The notes under the pieces: generated by a model | The model's input: only the letters and a program-made list of their open reading frames with translations | Told to the model about the DNA's origin: nothing | The model's database searches: none | Translations under genes and position numbers: made by a program | Assembly: GCA_023627715.1 (NCBI GenBank) | Contig: JAMAHW010000045.1 | Location: 62,001-126,000 of the forward strand | Origin: Periconia sp. R9002 | Lineage: Eukaryota; Ascomycota; Dothideomycetes; Pleosporales; Periconiaceae | DNA length: 64,000 bases | Direction: 5' to 3' | Shown here: piece after piece, positions 22,990 to 33,762 of the stretch | Position numbering within the stretch: position 1 is the stretch's first letter | Layout: every line of letters starts with the position of its first letter

Positions 22990-24203
22990 ATGAAAAGTTT
23001 TTTCTTCCTATTCCCTACGCTCTCTGCAATCAGTTATGCCTCTCCAACGCAACTCGAGCAGCGCAATGCGTGCGACATGAAGGGTGTCGAACCCGTGCTG
23101 TACAAGAAATACGGCACCGATGCCTGCTCCCCAAAATACAAAACGGAACCAGACGGAACATGTCCTGTAAAGCTCGTAAGGTTGCCAGGCAACGATCAAC
23201 ACTGCGTCGGGTTCTGCGAGAAGACGACGGAATACAGATATGGACGGGAACAGATCTTCCTGGCCAATCCATATTGCCACGGTCCGATGACTTGCGGTAT
23301 CAGTGATACTACCACCGTTACTGTTGGTATCACATTCACTACGTCTCTCAACGCAAAGTTCAATGATGTTTTGGGCGGCGGCATTTCGGGAGGTTACTCC
23401 AGAAGCAAGGCCGTTGCCCACGCTGAAACGAAATCGATTGCTCTAAAAGACGGTGAATGCGGATATTTCTCTTTCATCCCAATTGTCAAGAAGACATGGT
23501 AAGCTTATCGCATCTATTCGAACCTTTGACACGTTACTAACAGCCTGTTCTCAGTGGAACATTCACTGAAACAGGCTTTCGCCATTCGGGAATCACATCT
23601 AGCTGTGATCCTGCTAACTTCAAGAATAAGAACGCGTGTGCCGAACAGCCGACCAAGCGCCCTGGATACGATAAGCCCAATGGCGATACGATCTTTGTAC
23701 GCGTGGACTGCGCAAACCGCAAACCACTCCCAAAGGACAAGCAAGACCCGGCGTACAGACACGTTGACGTCCCAATGAAACGCGAACGATATGATGCTCT
23801 GGCCAAGTTCTTTGACGGTGGCAACAGACTAAAGAGTGACATCGATTGCGGCACGACTGACAAATCCCCGAAGATGGCCGACTGTGCTGCTGCGATGAAG
23901 AGTTTAGAAAAGTTTGCTTCCGACTCGGTGCAGATTGGCAAGAAAGGCCGAAAGTACTGGGCCACTTACAATCACTCGTGTGCTATTCAGATCGAGTATG
24001 AGCAGGATTGGCCGAAGGACTCGTGTGGCATGAAGTGGTCCGAGGTAGCCACTCAAGCTGCTGGCATGTTCGATAAGTGTGCGGATAAAAAGAAAGGAAA
24101 GGTCGGCGCACTGAGAAAGCTAAAAGCCAATGGAAAGTGCAATGCTTCGCTGAGAATTACGAGCACAGAGGGAAGAGGTCCTCCAGCGCCAATCTCGGGG
24201 TGA
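22990..24203 (+). CDS. Secreted cysteine-rich protein, candidate effector
   Basis: Two exons (22990-23498, 23555-24203) encode 385 aa. The start at 22990 gives a clean signal peptide (MKSFFFLFPTLSAISYAS); an in-frame ATG at 22924 would spoil it. The first half holds paired cysteines (GTDACSPKY, GTCPVKL, HCVGFCEKT, ANPYCHGPMTCG). It is followed by an S/T- and G-rich alternating stretch (TTTVTVGITFTTSLNAKF, then GGGISGGYSRSKA), a pattern seen in beta-strand-rich secreted proteins, including some pore-forming folds. The second half is basic with further cysteines (DCGTTD, DCAAAM, HSCAIQ, DSCGMKW, DKCAD). I do not recognise a named domain. Secretion and disulfide bonding are well supported; a role in host or microbial interaction is inference only. 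Confidence 0.72.
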
Positions 24204-24735
24204 GAAATACTTTATGCTGATATGTTGAACCCTAGCTATTTTTTGAGGGTGTCTTTTGCGTTGTCCGCGGATGATGATATTTTTCGTCTCAGTGGACTGA
24301 AATTCCATGTACTCTCATCAAGATTGATGGTAACCCTTAGTTCTTGTAGATAAATTTTGAATAGATTTCAATTAGATGAATGCCCTAAAGATTTCTAAAG
24401 GCTAGGAAAAAGACTTTAATACCATTCCCTGACGCACTTTCCTGGAATAGTTAATTTGGATTTTTGCGGATATGCCTAAACGATTTCAAAAGTATACTCC
24501 GAGACTAGGAACCATGTTGGCGGCATCAGACGTAGCGGTGCAAAGCTTTCCAAATAGTTTTGATTGTACTGAGTAAGGGTACACATAGATCTATTACACA
24601 GGAATAGGCGACTGGCGTTTAAGAAGACCCTAGTACAGGTACCTAGAATAGAGCGGGGAAAATAATAATTATAGCTACATAATTTGAAAATTTTTTCTTC
24701 TTCTCTATCCATATATTGAAAATGTCAAACCCTAA
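24204..24735. other. Convergent 3' intergenic region, A/T-rich
   Basis: This separates the secreted-protein gene from the convergent ankyrin gene. It is A/T-rich with no open frame bearing motifs, consistent with two 3' untranslated regions. Confidence 0.4.
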
Positions 24736-26664
24736 TTAGGTCTTCAGTAATTTTGCTGCTTCATCCATGAATGCTTCCTTACAAATTGTTCCATTAGGTT
24801 CAAATGGCGTTGCGCCAGCTTCATTCTTCCACTCAGGAATATAACAAAAACAGTCTCCATTAGCAAGTTGATATGGCGTGGCGCCTACCTCATTCTTCGA
24901 CTGGGGATCAGCGCCGTGGTGCAACAGGTAAGGCAAACAATATTTAACCTGCCACCAGTTAAATCCCTTCGCACACACGTGAAGTGCAGTATTCAGCCCA
25001 GGCTCCTCGATATCGAATGGGTAACAAATACCTGGCCCATCCACATCCTCATAAGCCTCCTCGCCCGTCCTGCTTCTAGCGTTGAGATCAACTTGAACTT
25101 TTTCAACGAGCAAGCGCACGACATCCATGTTCGGAAGCTGCCTCTTGACGGCTACGATCAACAGTGGGTCACCAGGTGTGAAAGACGCACCGGTGTCTGA
25201 CCGCAGCAGCGTTCCATACTTGGAATCAATGAGAGCTCCTAACAGTTTTGCAAATCCGTTTCTAGAAAATGATCTTGCAATATCGTACACGTGCAATTCT
25301 ACGAAGGGAACAGAAGATACATTGCGCCGCAGGACATGTTCAAGTATATCGTACTGCCTTCTCCGCAAGAGAAGGTCGACGAGAGCCAGGTGAACATGAT
25401 CGCGTGGTTGATCACGCCTTTTTCCAAAACGTTCCTCGAGGTCGGACTGGCTCTTCTGAATGCACTCCCTGACATTTTGGTCGGTTATTACTGGCCTTAC
25501 TCCTAGACCAGCGAGACAGCGTTTTGTATACTGTAGGCCTTTGACTTCGCAAAGCTTGACGCACTTTGCTATGTAGTCTTGAACAACCTGCGTGCCTTCG
25601 CCTCGGTCTACTAGAGCTTTGGTGACGGCATCCAGAATCTCTTCGAGTCGGGCCGTATGCTGAACTGAGGCAATCTTAAGCGGTTCTTCAGGCCACCCAC
25701 CAGGCAACCGATTCAGCGTATCCTGCAACACTCGACTTGGCCAGATCCAAGGTCGATTATTGTCTTGCCTTCGAACCCCACCAAGCGCGTGAGCGTCCCA
25801 GTCGGACGGCAGATTAACTCTATGAATCCAGTACCAAGCCGGCAGCTCAAGCTCGCGGTAGTCAGCCCACAACGCCTGCTCTTCTTCCAATTCGAGACAT
25901 GCATCGAGCGGCGTCAATCCATCAATGTCCAAGGACGTGGGATCAGCACCTGCAGCTAGCAAGTAAGAAACCGTTTCAGGACGACCAGAACGACAAGCGT
26001 AATGCAAAGGCGTTCTCGCAACTTCATCCTTAGCATTGACTAAATCGGTTTGAAAATTTCTATCTTGGTACACATCCGTCAGCATGCCCACAATGTTGCT
26101 TTGTCGAGCACGTGCTGCCAGGTGAAAAGCGTTCATGCCATCGCGAGTGGTACATTTCAGATCTGCACCAGCCTCGAGCAGTTTTTTGACGAGATATTGA
26201 GACATCATGGACGCGATATGAAGTGGTGTTATGCCATCTTCATCAGGTGTGTTGATATTGTTGGTGTGTTGAAGCAACCATTCCGCCGCTGGTCTCGGCG
26301 CTTGTCCTTCCAGTAGAAATTCGTCATCCATCCATGGCGCGCTGCAAAACATATGCAGTGGTAGACGTCCAGCTGAGTTTGGTGTATTTATATTCATGCC
26401 AGAATCAGCGAGTCTCTTGAATTCATCCACGTCCCCTCTCAAAACAGCTTCGTCAAACGGTCCGTCACTCCTGGACGTGTGTTGCGAATATGAACGAGAG
26501 TCCATATGGAGCGCTGTAATGATATCTGAGGAAGCTGTTTCTGCGAAAATATTCCTTTGTGTCTGGTTACGAAAACGTGAGGTTGGTTTCGATTTTAGCA
26601 TGCGAAGGGGCAGGCGGGAAAAGTTCAGGCGATGCGCCAGTGACAGCCGAGCAGCCATTACCAT
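24736..26664 (-). CDS. Ankyrin-repeat protein
   Basis: An intronless frame of 642 aa starts at ATG 26664. After about 65 residues that are basic and weakly amphipathic (possibly a targeting sequence), ankyrin repeats begin: NSAGRLPLHMFCSA, DEDGITPLHIASM, TRDGMNAFHLAARA, RTPLHYACRSGRPE and DIDGLTPLDAC. A middle region (about 280-440) lacks repeats, and further repeats close the protein (NTALHVCAKGF, HHGADPQSKN). Ankyrin repeats bind other proteins; no catalytic domain is visible, so the partner and role are unknown. The gene is divergent from the 1032-aa gene to its right, about 630 bp away. The frame is intact and uninterrupted, unlike the HET gene nearby. Confidence 0.8.
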   Translation of the reverse strand: MVMAARLSLAHRLNFSRLPLRMLKSKPTSRFRNQTQRNIFAETASSDIITALHMDSRSYSQHTSRSDGPFDEAVLRGDVDEFKRLADSGMNINTPNSAGRLPLHMFCSAPWMDDEFLLEGQAPRPAAEWLLQHTNNINTPDEDGITPLHIASMMSQYLVKKLLEAGADLKCTTRDGMNAFHLAARARQSNIVGMLTDVYQDRNFQTDLVNAKDEVARTPLHYACRSGRPETVSYLLAAGADPTSLDIDGLTPLDACLELEEEQALWADYRELELPAWYWIHRVNLPSDWDAHALGGVRRQDNNRPWIWPSRVLQDTLNRLPGGWPEEPLKIASVQHTARLEEILDAVTKALVDRGEGTQVVQDYIAKCVKLCEVKGLQYTKRCLAGLGVRPVITDQNVRECIQKSQSDLEERFGKRRDQPRDHVHLALVDLLLRRRQYDILEHVLRRNVSSVPFVELHVYDIARSFSRNGFAKLLGALIDSKYGTLLRSDTGASFTPGDPLLIVAVKRQLPNMDVVRLLVEKVQVDLNARSRTGEEAYEDVDGPGICYPFDIEEPGLNTALHVCAKGFNWWQVKYCLPYLLHHGADPQSKNEVGATPYQLANGDCFCYIPEWKNEAGATPFEPNGTICKEAFMDEAAKLLKT

Positions 26665-27291
26665 GCCTTGCTGCAGCCAATATCAGCAATAGGGGCCATG
26701 CAAATCAACAAATGATTACAGCACTTGAGGGGTTGCACCGCAAAAGGCACAGGTAAGACCCTAGTCAGCGCTTAGAGGGGGTAGGGCTCCGATGGGTATT
26801 TTGGAACATGGACGGGTAGACTGTTCTTTTACCAGTGATGGAAGAGGAGGGAGGGTGTGGGATGGGAGGAATGGATCATCCTCTGTGCTGGAGTGCGCTC
26901 AGTCGCGCTCCATAGGTCCGCGCGTTCGCACGTGCCTCCAGATGCATGCCCACGTGCTCCCTGTTGATAGTCAATGATCCTCGCATCTGCATACTGTTCT
27001 CTACGTTTTCATCGTGTCCAACTAGTAGACTTCTGATTGTTATTTTATCCGCGTCAGAATTGCTGTTCGCAGTGTGTTCAGCACCGCCTCCACACTTTAC
27101 ACTTCCCCGCCCGCATCGCCCCCGCAAAAGCAATATAAGGCAACAAGCAGGCACAGCCTCAGCCTACCTCGCTTGACCAAGTCTCATCTGCATGCATCAA
27201 TTATAATACAGCAAATATCGCCTACTTTCGCCATGATTACAACACACTTTTTGATTCGAGTTACCAGAGCGCGGATTGCTCTCCAGTCGTG
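26665..27291. promoter_or_regulatory. Divergent intergenic region (shared promoter)
   Basis: About 630 bp separate the start codons of the ankyrin gene (minus) and the large conserved gene (plus). A TATA-like AATATAAGG sits near 27132, about 155 bp before the plus-strand start. No conserved coding motif was seen. Confidence 0.35.
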
Positions 27292-30200
27292 ATGAACGGC
27301 CCGCAGATCAAGGGCTCCTTTGTGTCCAACCAAGTGGAAAGTAATGCGTCAATTGTGAGTATCAAATGGGACTTCACTGTGTTCAAGGTACAACCTCCCA
27401 GTGAATACCAGGATATTGGCCACTCGCTTTCTCCCCGTAGAAGAACCGACGCAGACGAAGGCCAGTCTCATCTTACAGCAGCTCAGCTCGGTGTTTTATT
27501 CGGTGGGCTTGTGCCACAGGTGCCAAACCTTATACGAGCTTATGGCTTGCGTTGCAGTGAAATAGCAAACTCACCAACATTTAATCCAAAGGGGACGTCG
27601 CAGCATGGCCTTTTCGCGAATGAGGTCGGGGCGGATGGAACAGCCGTTTGGGCCGCGGCAACGTCTGGGGATTCAGCCATCGCCGTACATCTGCTTGGCT
27701 GCATGCTCTCTCGAATGTGGGATACCCCGGAAGCGATTTCGATTTGGATGCAAATAATTGCAGAACGCAAAGAAGCACTAGCAGCATCCCAGAACCCCGT
27801 CGAATACATGACGGCTCGGAATATAAGCTTGAGCAGAGATCAAATCGCCAGCTGGCATACCAGCATTCAAGCTTGGCGTCGTACCGCAGACGATGCCAAT
27901 GCTCGCCGTCAGAACCAGCTTTTACTCATCATCAACAATTTGGGGATTCCCGTGAACACAAAGCTACGGCTCAGTGATAGTGTTATTGACGCTTGGATCA
28001 CCGCTATGATCACAGTGGACAATCTTGTTGCTGGTAAACCGCAGAGCGTTCAAGCTGGTGCTCCTTTGCTAGGACTGGCAGCCTGGCACTTGTATCCGGA
28101 CATGATCGTTTATGGTCAGGGAAGAAATTCCGAGGCCACTGAGATTCACCAGCATGACGTCTGTGTACAAAGAGGTGGAATTCTCACACTGGGCATTCAA
28201 GACAAGCGCCGCATCGGCGACGGCATTTACTGGTCCCTTCCCCTCGCTTATCTCCGATATTATGGTGAGCCAGTTCCATCTGAGGCTCGACTCTCATCGC
28301 GCACTTCTAGAGCTTCCGTCGAGGAACTGATATTCGTCGCCCTTGGAAGCCTTGTTGGACGCTGGCTTACTGGGTTTGATGACATCGATATTGCTGCGCA
28401 ATTTCTTGTCAAGCTTAACAAATTTGTGGAGACTGGCGGCAACCTGACTTCTGAACGCACATGGACTTCTCTTCTAGCTCGATCGGCGGAATCACTTTTA
28501 AAAGCCGACGCCGAGAGAAGGAATGCCTTACTACAGCTTATTAAATGCGGGCGACGACGATTTCCGGTCTTTGTTGATGATCCAGCAGCCGACACGATAT
28601 TCGGGCTATCCGCTCCCAAAACGCTCCTTCGAATGATGTCTGGTAATACTGCAAAAGTTGCGCTTCTTAGGCGTATTGCAAATGACGTGAGCGATGACCA
28701 CACTTTGATGGTGATTCAGTGCAATACTGGAGATCCTAGATCATTGTGGGAGCTGAATACCGTTCGGAAGTTTCCTGTGAAAGAAAAGAGGGCACTGGAC
28801 AGTGATGAGGAGGAGATCAAAATGATGTGGCTGCGCTACGCTTCAAGCATAGAGATTTTTTCCGAAGTAACTTCACATCGGTACAAAGTGTCAGATTCAC
28901 GCGGAATATTACTTGATTCTGCCATACCATGGTTGTACGCAGCAAGTGGCTACCAATGGCAAAATCCGCCAAGGGCTTTCTATGAACGTCTTCTTCTGGA
29001 GGCGAGTGCTAACAGAGACTGGCGTTCCGCTAAAGGTATGACTATTAGAGCGCTTCTTGCGTTTGGAGACCCCGGCGATGCCGCGTTGTACCGACTTGAG
29101 GTTTTCTACTGGACATCGGACTCACCAAATACTGCATCAAGGACCATCCCAGGGCCTTGTTGCAGAGAGCTTCCCAATATCTTTATACTCAAACATGTTC
29201 TTTGGGCTCTTGAGGAGGAATTACCTAGCCGTGCCCGCGTGTTCGAGCATATAAACGAAGGCTTGTACTCGGACAAGATTCTTACGTCACTCAGAGCACT
29301 CGAGACGGTATCAACCTTGTACGAAGAGCTACCCAACGCAACTGTTGAATTGCGAACCGCAGCTCAGCCTTTGTTCGAACATCAGTGGATACCCGCAACG
29401 CAGGTAGGACATCGGCACTTCCCTTTCGCTGGATTCGAACTCAATCGCGAGGAAAAGTTTGCATGCGTTGCTAGATTTGAATCGGGGGGCTTCAATTTCC
29501 ACCCTTCAGCTATGAACGGTGTTTTAGCGATCTCCAGCGGGAATTCACTCTATGTGGCAAGCTGCCTCCTTCAAGATCCCGTTGATCCGTTATCGGCCCG
29601 CACAATCAAACGCGTAGTGGGAAATCTGGGGAAAGCTGGTATGGCTCTTTTAGTGTGTCCTGCTGTTCCTCAGATGCGCCCATTATCAGACGATGTTCGA
29701 TTGGTTAATCACCATCCGTTTGACAATAGGGAAGAGAATTCCTTCACTGAGACCAGTCTACATATATCATACACCGACTGGCAACTGCCAATAGATATCG
29801 GTTCGCGAGGAAAGCGCGACGTAGAGGCCTACTATGTTGAAGCAGCCATAGGGTTGTATGATCGGGGGGAATGGGTGGCAGACCTTAATATTCTCGACAT
29901 ATTCAAACATCGCCTTGCTCAAATTATCCCAACGTGTACGGGGCATTCGGAGCGAATTGAACCAATCAGTGAAACTTCCAAGTTTGTCGCTATCGATAGC
30001 TGGGAAGAACTACTTGACTGTCCTACCGAGGTCGGTGTTGTTCGTGCCAGAGGAAACTGGCAAGCTCGGCTTGCAGCTGCTGCCTTATCAATTCAGCGTG
30101 GCCATGAAACACGCGTTGTTCCCAACTCTATCTGCTGGTTATGTTGCCTTGATCTCAAGGAAGTTCCTCGTGAGCAGAAGGAAGACGATGAGACGGCGCA

Positions 30201-30390
30201 TGACAACGACGATGTATTCGGCGTCATGCCGTGGGCGTCAGAAGCCGATGTGTCAGACAGCGAGACGGAAGAAATCATTGCTACGGCCTTGAGACAAGAC
30301 CTCGGAAAGGCTAGCCTGGATGATATGGGGACGAAATCCTATCAGAGTGTTGGCGCGGATCGTGAGCGAAATATCGTATATATCGTGTAA
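27292..30390 (+). CDS. Large conserved fungal protein of unknown function
   Basis: An intronless frame of 1032 aa starts at ATG 27292; the codon before it is GTG. The N-terminus shows features I associate with a widespread uncharacterised ascomycete family: PPSEYQDIGHSLSPRRR, LTAAQLGVLFGGLVPQ, LIRAYGLRCSEIA. The remainder is globular with helical stretches, and the C-terminus is acidic (EQKEDDETAHDNDD, then SDSETEEI). There are no transmembrane segments, signal peptide or catalytic motif that I can name. The long frame without stops in this gene-poor region argues for present or recent selection. Members of this family are often found in variable genome regions, but that statement is from memory and the function is unknown. 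Confidence 0.7.
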   Translation: MNGPQIKGSFVSNQVESNASIVSIKWDFTVFKVQPPSEYQDIGHSLSPRRRTDADEGQSHLTAAQLGVLFGGLVPQVPNLIRAYGLRCSEIANSPTFNPKGTSQHGLFANEVGADGTAVWAAATSGDSAIAVHLLGCMLSRMWDTPEAISIWMQIIAERKEALAASQNPVEYMTARNISLSRDQIASWHTSIQAWRRTADDANARRQNQLLLIINNLGIPVNTKLRLSDSVIDAWITAMITVDNLVAGKPQSVQAGAPLLGLAAWHLYPDMIVYGQGRNSEATEIHQHDVCVQRGGILTLGIQDKRRIGDGIYWSLPLAYLRYYGEPVPSEARLSSRTSRASVEELIFVALGSLVGRWLTGFDDIDIAAQFLVKLNKFVETGGNLTSERTWTSLLARSAESLLKADAERRNALLQLIKCGRRRFPVFVDDPAADTIFGLSAPKTLLRMMSGNTAKVALLRRIANDVSDDHTLMVIQCNTGDPRSLWELNTVRKFPVKEKRALDSDEEEIKMMWLRYASSIEIFSEVTSHRYKVSDSRGILLDSAIPWLYAASGYQWQNPPRAFYERLLLEASANRDWRSAKGMTIRALLAFGDPGDAALYRLEVFYWTSDSPNTASRTIPGPCCRELPNIFILKHVLWALEEELPSRARVFEHINEGLYSDKILTSLRALETVSTLYEELPNATVELRTAAQPLFEHQWIPATQVGHRHFPFAGFELNREEKFACVARFESGGFNFHPSAMNGVLAISSGNSLYVASCLLQDPVDPLSARTIKRVVGNLGKAGMALLVCPAVPQMRPLSDDVRLVNHHPFDNREENSFTETSLHISYTDWQLPIDIGSRGKRDVEAYYVEAAIGLYDRGEWVADLNILDIFKHRLAQIIPTCTGHSERIEPISETSKFVAIDSWEELLDCPTEVGVVRARGNWQARLAAAALSIQRGHETRVVPNSICWLCCLDLKEVPREQKEDDETAHDNDDVFGVMPWASEADVSDSETEEIIATALRQDLGKASLDDMGTKSYQSVGADRERNIVYIV

Positions 30391-30799
30391 TAGAGTTGGA
30401 TGATTTTTCAGTACTGCAGTACTAAGGGCTACCCTGCTCAAAGCTTTACCTGGTCAGTACAATTGCCGTTGATGACGGATGCACGGGAGAACAAATATTA
30501 TAAAAAATTCGTTTCATAAAACTTCATACTAAAAAGGAAAAACGTTTCCAACTCGGTTCAGTTTTTATATACTTATAAAGCGAGTATTCTCTTGTAAAAT
30601 CTATTGAATACATTTTAAATGATAGAATTCAATAGAATACAGGGCATAAAAAATAAGAAACGGTAATTAATGACAGTAGTGAAAGTAAAAATCTCCAAAC
30701 TCATCAACAACGCGATCATATCTTAATCTTCGGGCCATTCATTCGACCCGTGAAATTCGATGAAAAGGCCCAAGGAAGTTACCAAGCGTGGTATTCGTT
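30391..30799. other. Convergent A/T-rich 3' intergenic region
   Basis: Very A/T-rich sequence between two convergent genes, with no coding potential recognised. Confidence 0.4.
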
Positions 30800-31132
30800 T
30801 CACAGAACCGGTGGTGCCGAGATTACTGGGAGTGTAATGGGCGCGTCGTGCTCAGCGAGAGGAGTGGGTTTGTAAGGCTTCCAGTAACGCGTCCATCCCT
30901 TAGGCGTAACCGTGGTCCGCGTCTCCGTGGGTTTGTGTTTCCTTTCCTCCAACGTTCTCTCGGAAAGTTTCTTTGGGTTGGCTTTCGGTTTCGGTGCGGG
31001 GTAAACGGGGTCGCGCACATGCACTAGACCACCGCGCTTGTCGACTGTCTCGATGGAAGATTCGGCTTCGTTGCAAGCGAAGGGAACGGTGGCGGCTATG
31101 GCCGGGAGGATGAAGAAGAAGATGGGTTTCAT
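30800..31132 (-). CDS. Small secreted protein
   Basis: A 110-aa frame starts at ATG 31132. A signal peptide is clear (MKPIFFFILPAIAATVPFA). The mature part is basic and proline-rich (YPAPKPKANPKK, KGWTRYWKPYKP) with one cysteine near the cleavage site. A dibasic VDKRGG soon after is a possible Kex2 site, so the first mature residues could be a pro-segment. No repeats suggest a multi-copy pheromone-like precursor. It is a candidate small secreted protein of unknown role; the assignment rests on the signal peptide and intact frame alone. Confidence 0.5.
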   Translation of the reverse strand: MKPIFFFILPAIAATVPFACNEAESSIETVDKRGGLVHVRDPVYPAPKPKANPKKLSERTLEERKHKPTETRTTVTPKGWTRYWKPYKPTPLAEHDAPITLPVISAPPVL

Positions 31133-31899
31133 GTTGATGAAGAACCGTTTAGTGGAGATTGAAAGAATGTTGTTGTAAAGATCGGATGTGATTGAGTAGA
31201 AGCAAAGCTGGTGTTATAGTTAGGAAATGAGAGTGATGTGAAAAATAATAGGTATGCTTCGGTTGCGGACTACTTATACGATCGACTGTGACATGCTTCC
31301 ACCTGTTGTCAAAGGTGGGACCATAGTCTATGCTATTGATAGCGATTGCGAATGTTCTGCATCTCCATTTCAGTGAAGGCATCTTGAGGATGACTGAGGC
31401 TGGACATGGTTGTTGTTAGATCACAATAGGATAAATCGACGTAAGTGGGTTTATTTGTGGTAGGAATATGGGCAGTAATAAGCCTTGGCTCTGGGATCTA
31501 TAGCCCCTTTGAGCCCTGAATAACGAATCAAATAGGGTCTGTGTTTAGAAATAGAAGTGTTGAATTGTCTGCAAGTCTCTGACTGACTGATACTACTTGA
31601 TCATGCTATGGACATGTGATGGCCATTTCCCTAGTTAATTCCACAAGCTATTTACTGCTTCTATCTTAATGCTTGCTATTTATTCTTTCGTCTCATTCGA
31701 ATAGCGCCGACATTCGGCTTCCTAGTATACTACCACTGTAGAATAATTACTCGACGTAGTATCGCTCCTCCGGAAACATGGTACGATGTGTGTAAGGATG
31801 CCTTACAGTAGTTACCTAAAGGCACCTCGCTTGTAAAATGAGTTGTATAATTGGGTAAAGTGTGAAGAACGGGATGCTTTAAAAGTTTAGGCCCGCGCG
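31133..31899. other. Intergenic region, no gene seen
   Basis: Upstream flank of the small secreted-protein gene followed by A/T-rich sequence. No motif-bearing frame was seen on either strand. Confidence 0.35.
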
Positions 31900-32345
31900 T
31901 TCCTCCTTGGTTTCCACGCGACCCTGGCAGTTTTACGCAGATCCCTGATCGGTTGTATGTTCTTTAGCGTGTTAGGATGGTCCACTCCGAGCACGAATAG
32001 CGCTTCGGCATGCGCCTGTCAGCCTTTGTCGATCTACAGGTCAAGCCTAGATTTTTCATGCCAGTTACCCGCGCTCCTTGTCTATTTCATTGGAACACTG
32101 TGTAGTGCGGGTAGCATGTACGGATAGTCTGTTCTGAGCTCAAGTCTTACATCGGGGTTGTGCGCCTGACGAGCCAATCCGCTTGTGGACCCACACCAAG
32201 CGCCTTCTGAAACATCGGCCTTTGAGAGAGATCGCCGAGAGTCCACATGCTACTAATTCTCTCCTTATGGTCTTGCAGTGTACATGTCCTCCGCCACAAT
32301 CAGCTTGCCTTAGTCCGCGTAGATAACGTCGGACCCTATTCCTTG
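31900..32345 (-). pseudogene. Decayed relic of a TPR (kinesin-light-chain-like) repeat protein
   Basis: On the minus strand, short pieces read like tandem TPR_10/KLC repeats: YAD, a TAA at 32312-32310, then GKLIVAEDMYTA; further on AEALFVLGVDHPNTLKN (about 32015-31965), and CQGRVETKE in another frame. These match the repeat logic GK...AE.MY..AL and LG..HP.TL of fungal NLR-type TPR proteins. The frame is broken by several stops and at least one shift. The TAA stands where the repeat normally has glutamine (CAA), a C-to-T change in CpA context as expected from RIP. Confidence 0.45.
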
Positions 32346-32459
32346 GATTCCAACGCATTCCTGTCCGCTTCCGTGGGAGTAGCCAGGCTCCTCTACCATC
32401 CGTTAAAATCATGCCTGCGCATCAGGGACTAGTCCACGCTGCAGCACCAAGTCGAATTG

Positions 32460-33286
32460 TCAGGTAAAACTACCCTGTTGCCCAGCGAACAGGTGCAATG
32501 CATGCAAGAAGGGAATCACCATCCATAGGTACCAAACTAGCAGCTTTCCAAGCTCACGCGGGAGGTATCGCAGGATCATCCTAGCTGTGCTGGATTAGGC
32601 GTAATTCTTATAGTAGCATGTCACAGAACCTACCCGTCCATTCTCAATAAAGATATTTATGTGCATCATCTCGCCAGCGCAAGAGAATAAGCTAGGTAGC
32701 CCTAGCTAGCTAGCCAGTCATGTGAATGAGTATGAGTAGCCGCTATAGAAAGCTGTATATAAGCTGCAGATACGCCTGCACAGCTTTTTGGTCCTAAAGC
32801 AACTAATCAAGATCAGTAAAAATGCGCTTCTGTAAGCGGTAGTTATCCTTAATTCTAGCAAGTAAGAACTTCAGGTACTGCTGAACTAGGTGATTGCGGT
32901 TCGCCGGATCATCCAGGAAAGATTCACTAGCACCGTTCCTGTTTGGATCGTCTCGAATGCTGGACAGCGTAGGGTTGCAAACGTGTTTCGCCCAAGTATC
33001 ATCCTCGCAGTCAGGGAGAAGCAACAATTCTGCCAGCTACTCATAGGCAATCCTGGTTTCATCGCGAAAGAATCCCCTCAGGTGGTTCATGGTAAGCTGT
33101 ATCCATGTAGCTTTCGTCCATGATGACCTTCAAATACTCTAGCATGTATAACCATCTTGAACAGGGAGCGCTCATGGGCATCACTACTATCATCTGCTTG
33201 AGGTAGTTTCGGTGGTAATACAGCATGATGATAGACGTACGCTGTTGCCCCAGACGACGGAGTCTTTTTGATGTTCCTCTGTACAT
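32460..33286 (-). pseudogene. Decayed fragments resembling the conserved region of fungal helicase-linked repeat elements
   Basis: Three minus-strand pieces in order read YRGTSKRLRRLGQQR...LEYLKVIMDESYM (33286-33059), CEDDTWAKHV...ESFLDDPANRN...QQYLKFLLARIKDN (33027-32803) and RYLPRELGKLLVWYLWMV (32579-32460). From memory, these blocks occur in this order in large multicopy fungal proteins associated with RecQ-type helicase elements, often subtelomeric. No helicase motif is visible here, the pieces are separated by stops and deletions, and the family link is not verified. It is best read as a fossil of a repetitive element. Confidence 0.45.
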
Positions 33287-33762
33287 GTATGTAGTAACGT
33301 ATAATCAGTAAGAGATTGTCAACCGAGCCGCTAGAACAGTATTGCTGATAGTAATTTAATTACGGGGTTGGTGCACGTCAGCTGGGCAGAATTGTTGCCA
33401 GTCTATCGCATTGTTCGACGTTTAGTAAAGAACGCCCAAAGGAGGTGACATTAAATTTCTCCGAAGACGTAATTAGGAAAGATGATAGGTAAGAGGAATT
33501 CCCAAACCGTCGAGCACTTCGCGTCATTCTATAAGACGGTATGTACATAAAGCAGTGTGAACATTCCCTATGTGAACTATAAGGCCAGCGATAGCAGTAA
33601 AGTTTAGCTTGCTAGTTATGTAGGGGCGTCACAGTAGTCCGTACATTGAGTTGGTCAAATTCCAACAGAAAAGTATCCCTATATTCTTGTACTCGAGCTG
33701 CGAAACAATCTTGAATCATATAAAGATCTCCGTTGTCCTTTCCCATCGTCCGATGGAAGTAG

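Noticed and set aside
23008..23421. 137-codon minus-strand frame
   Set aside because: Antisense shadow of the secreted cysteine-rich protein, which has a signal peptide and proper splice sites.
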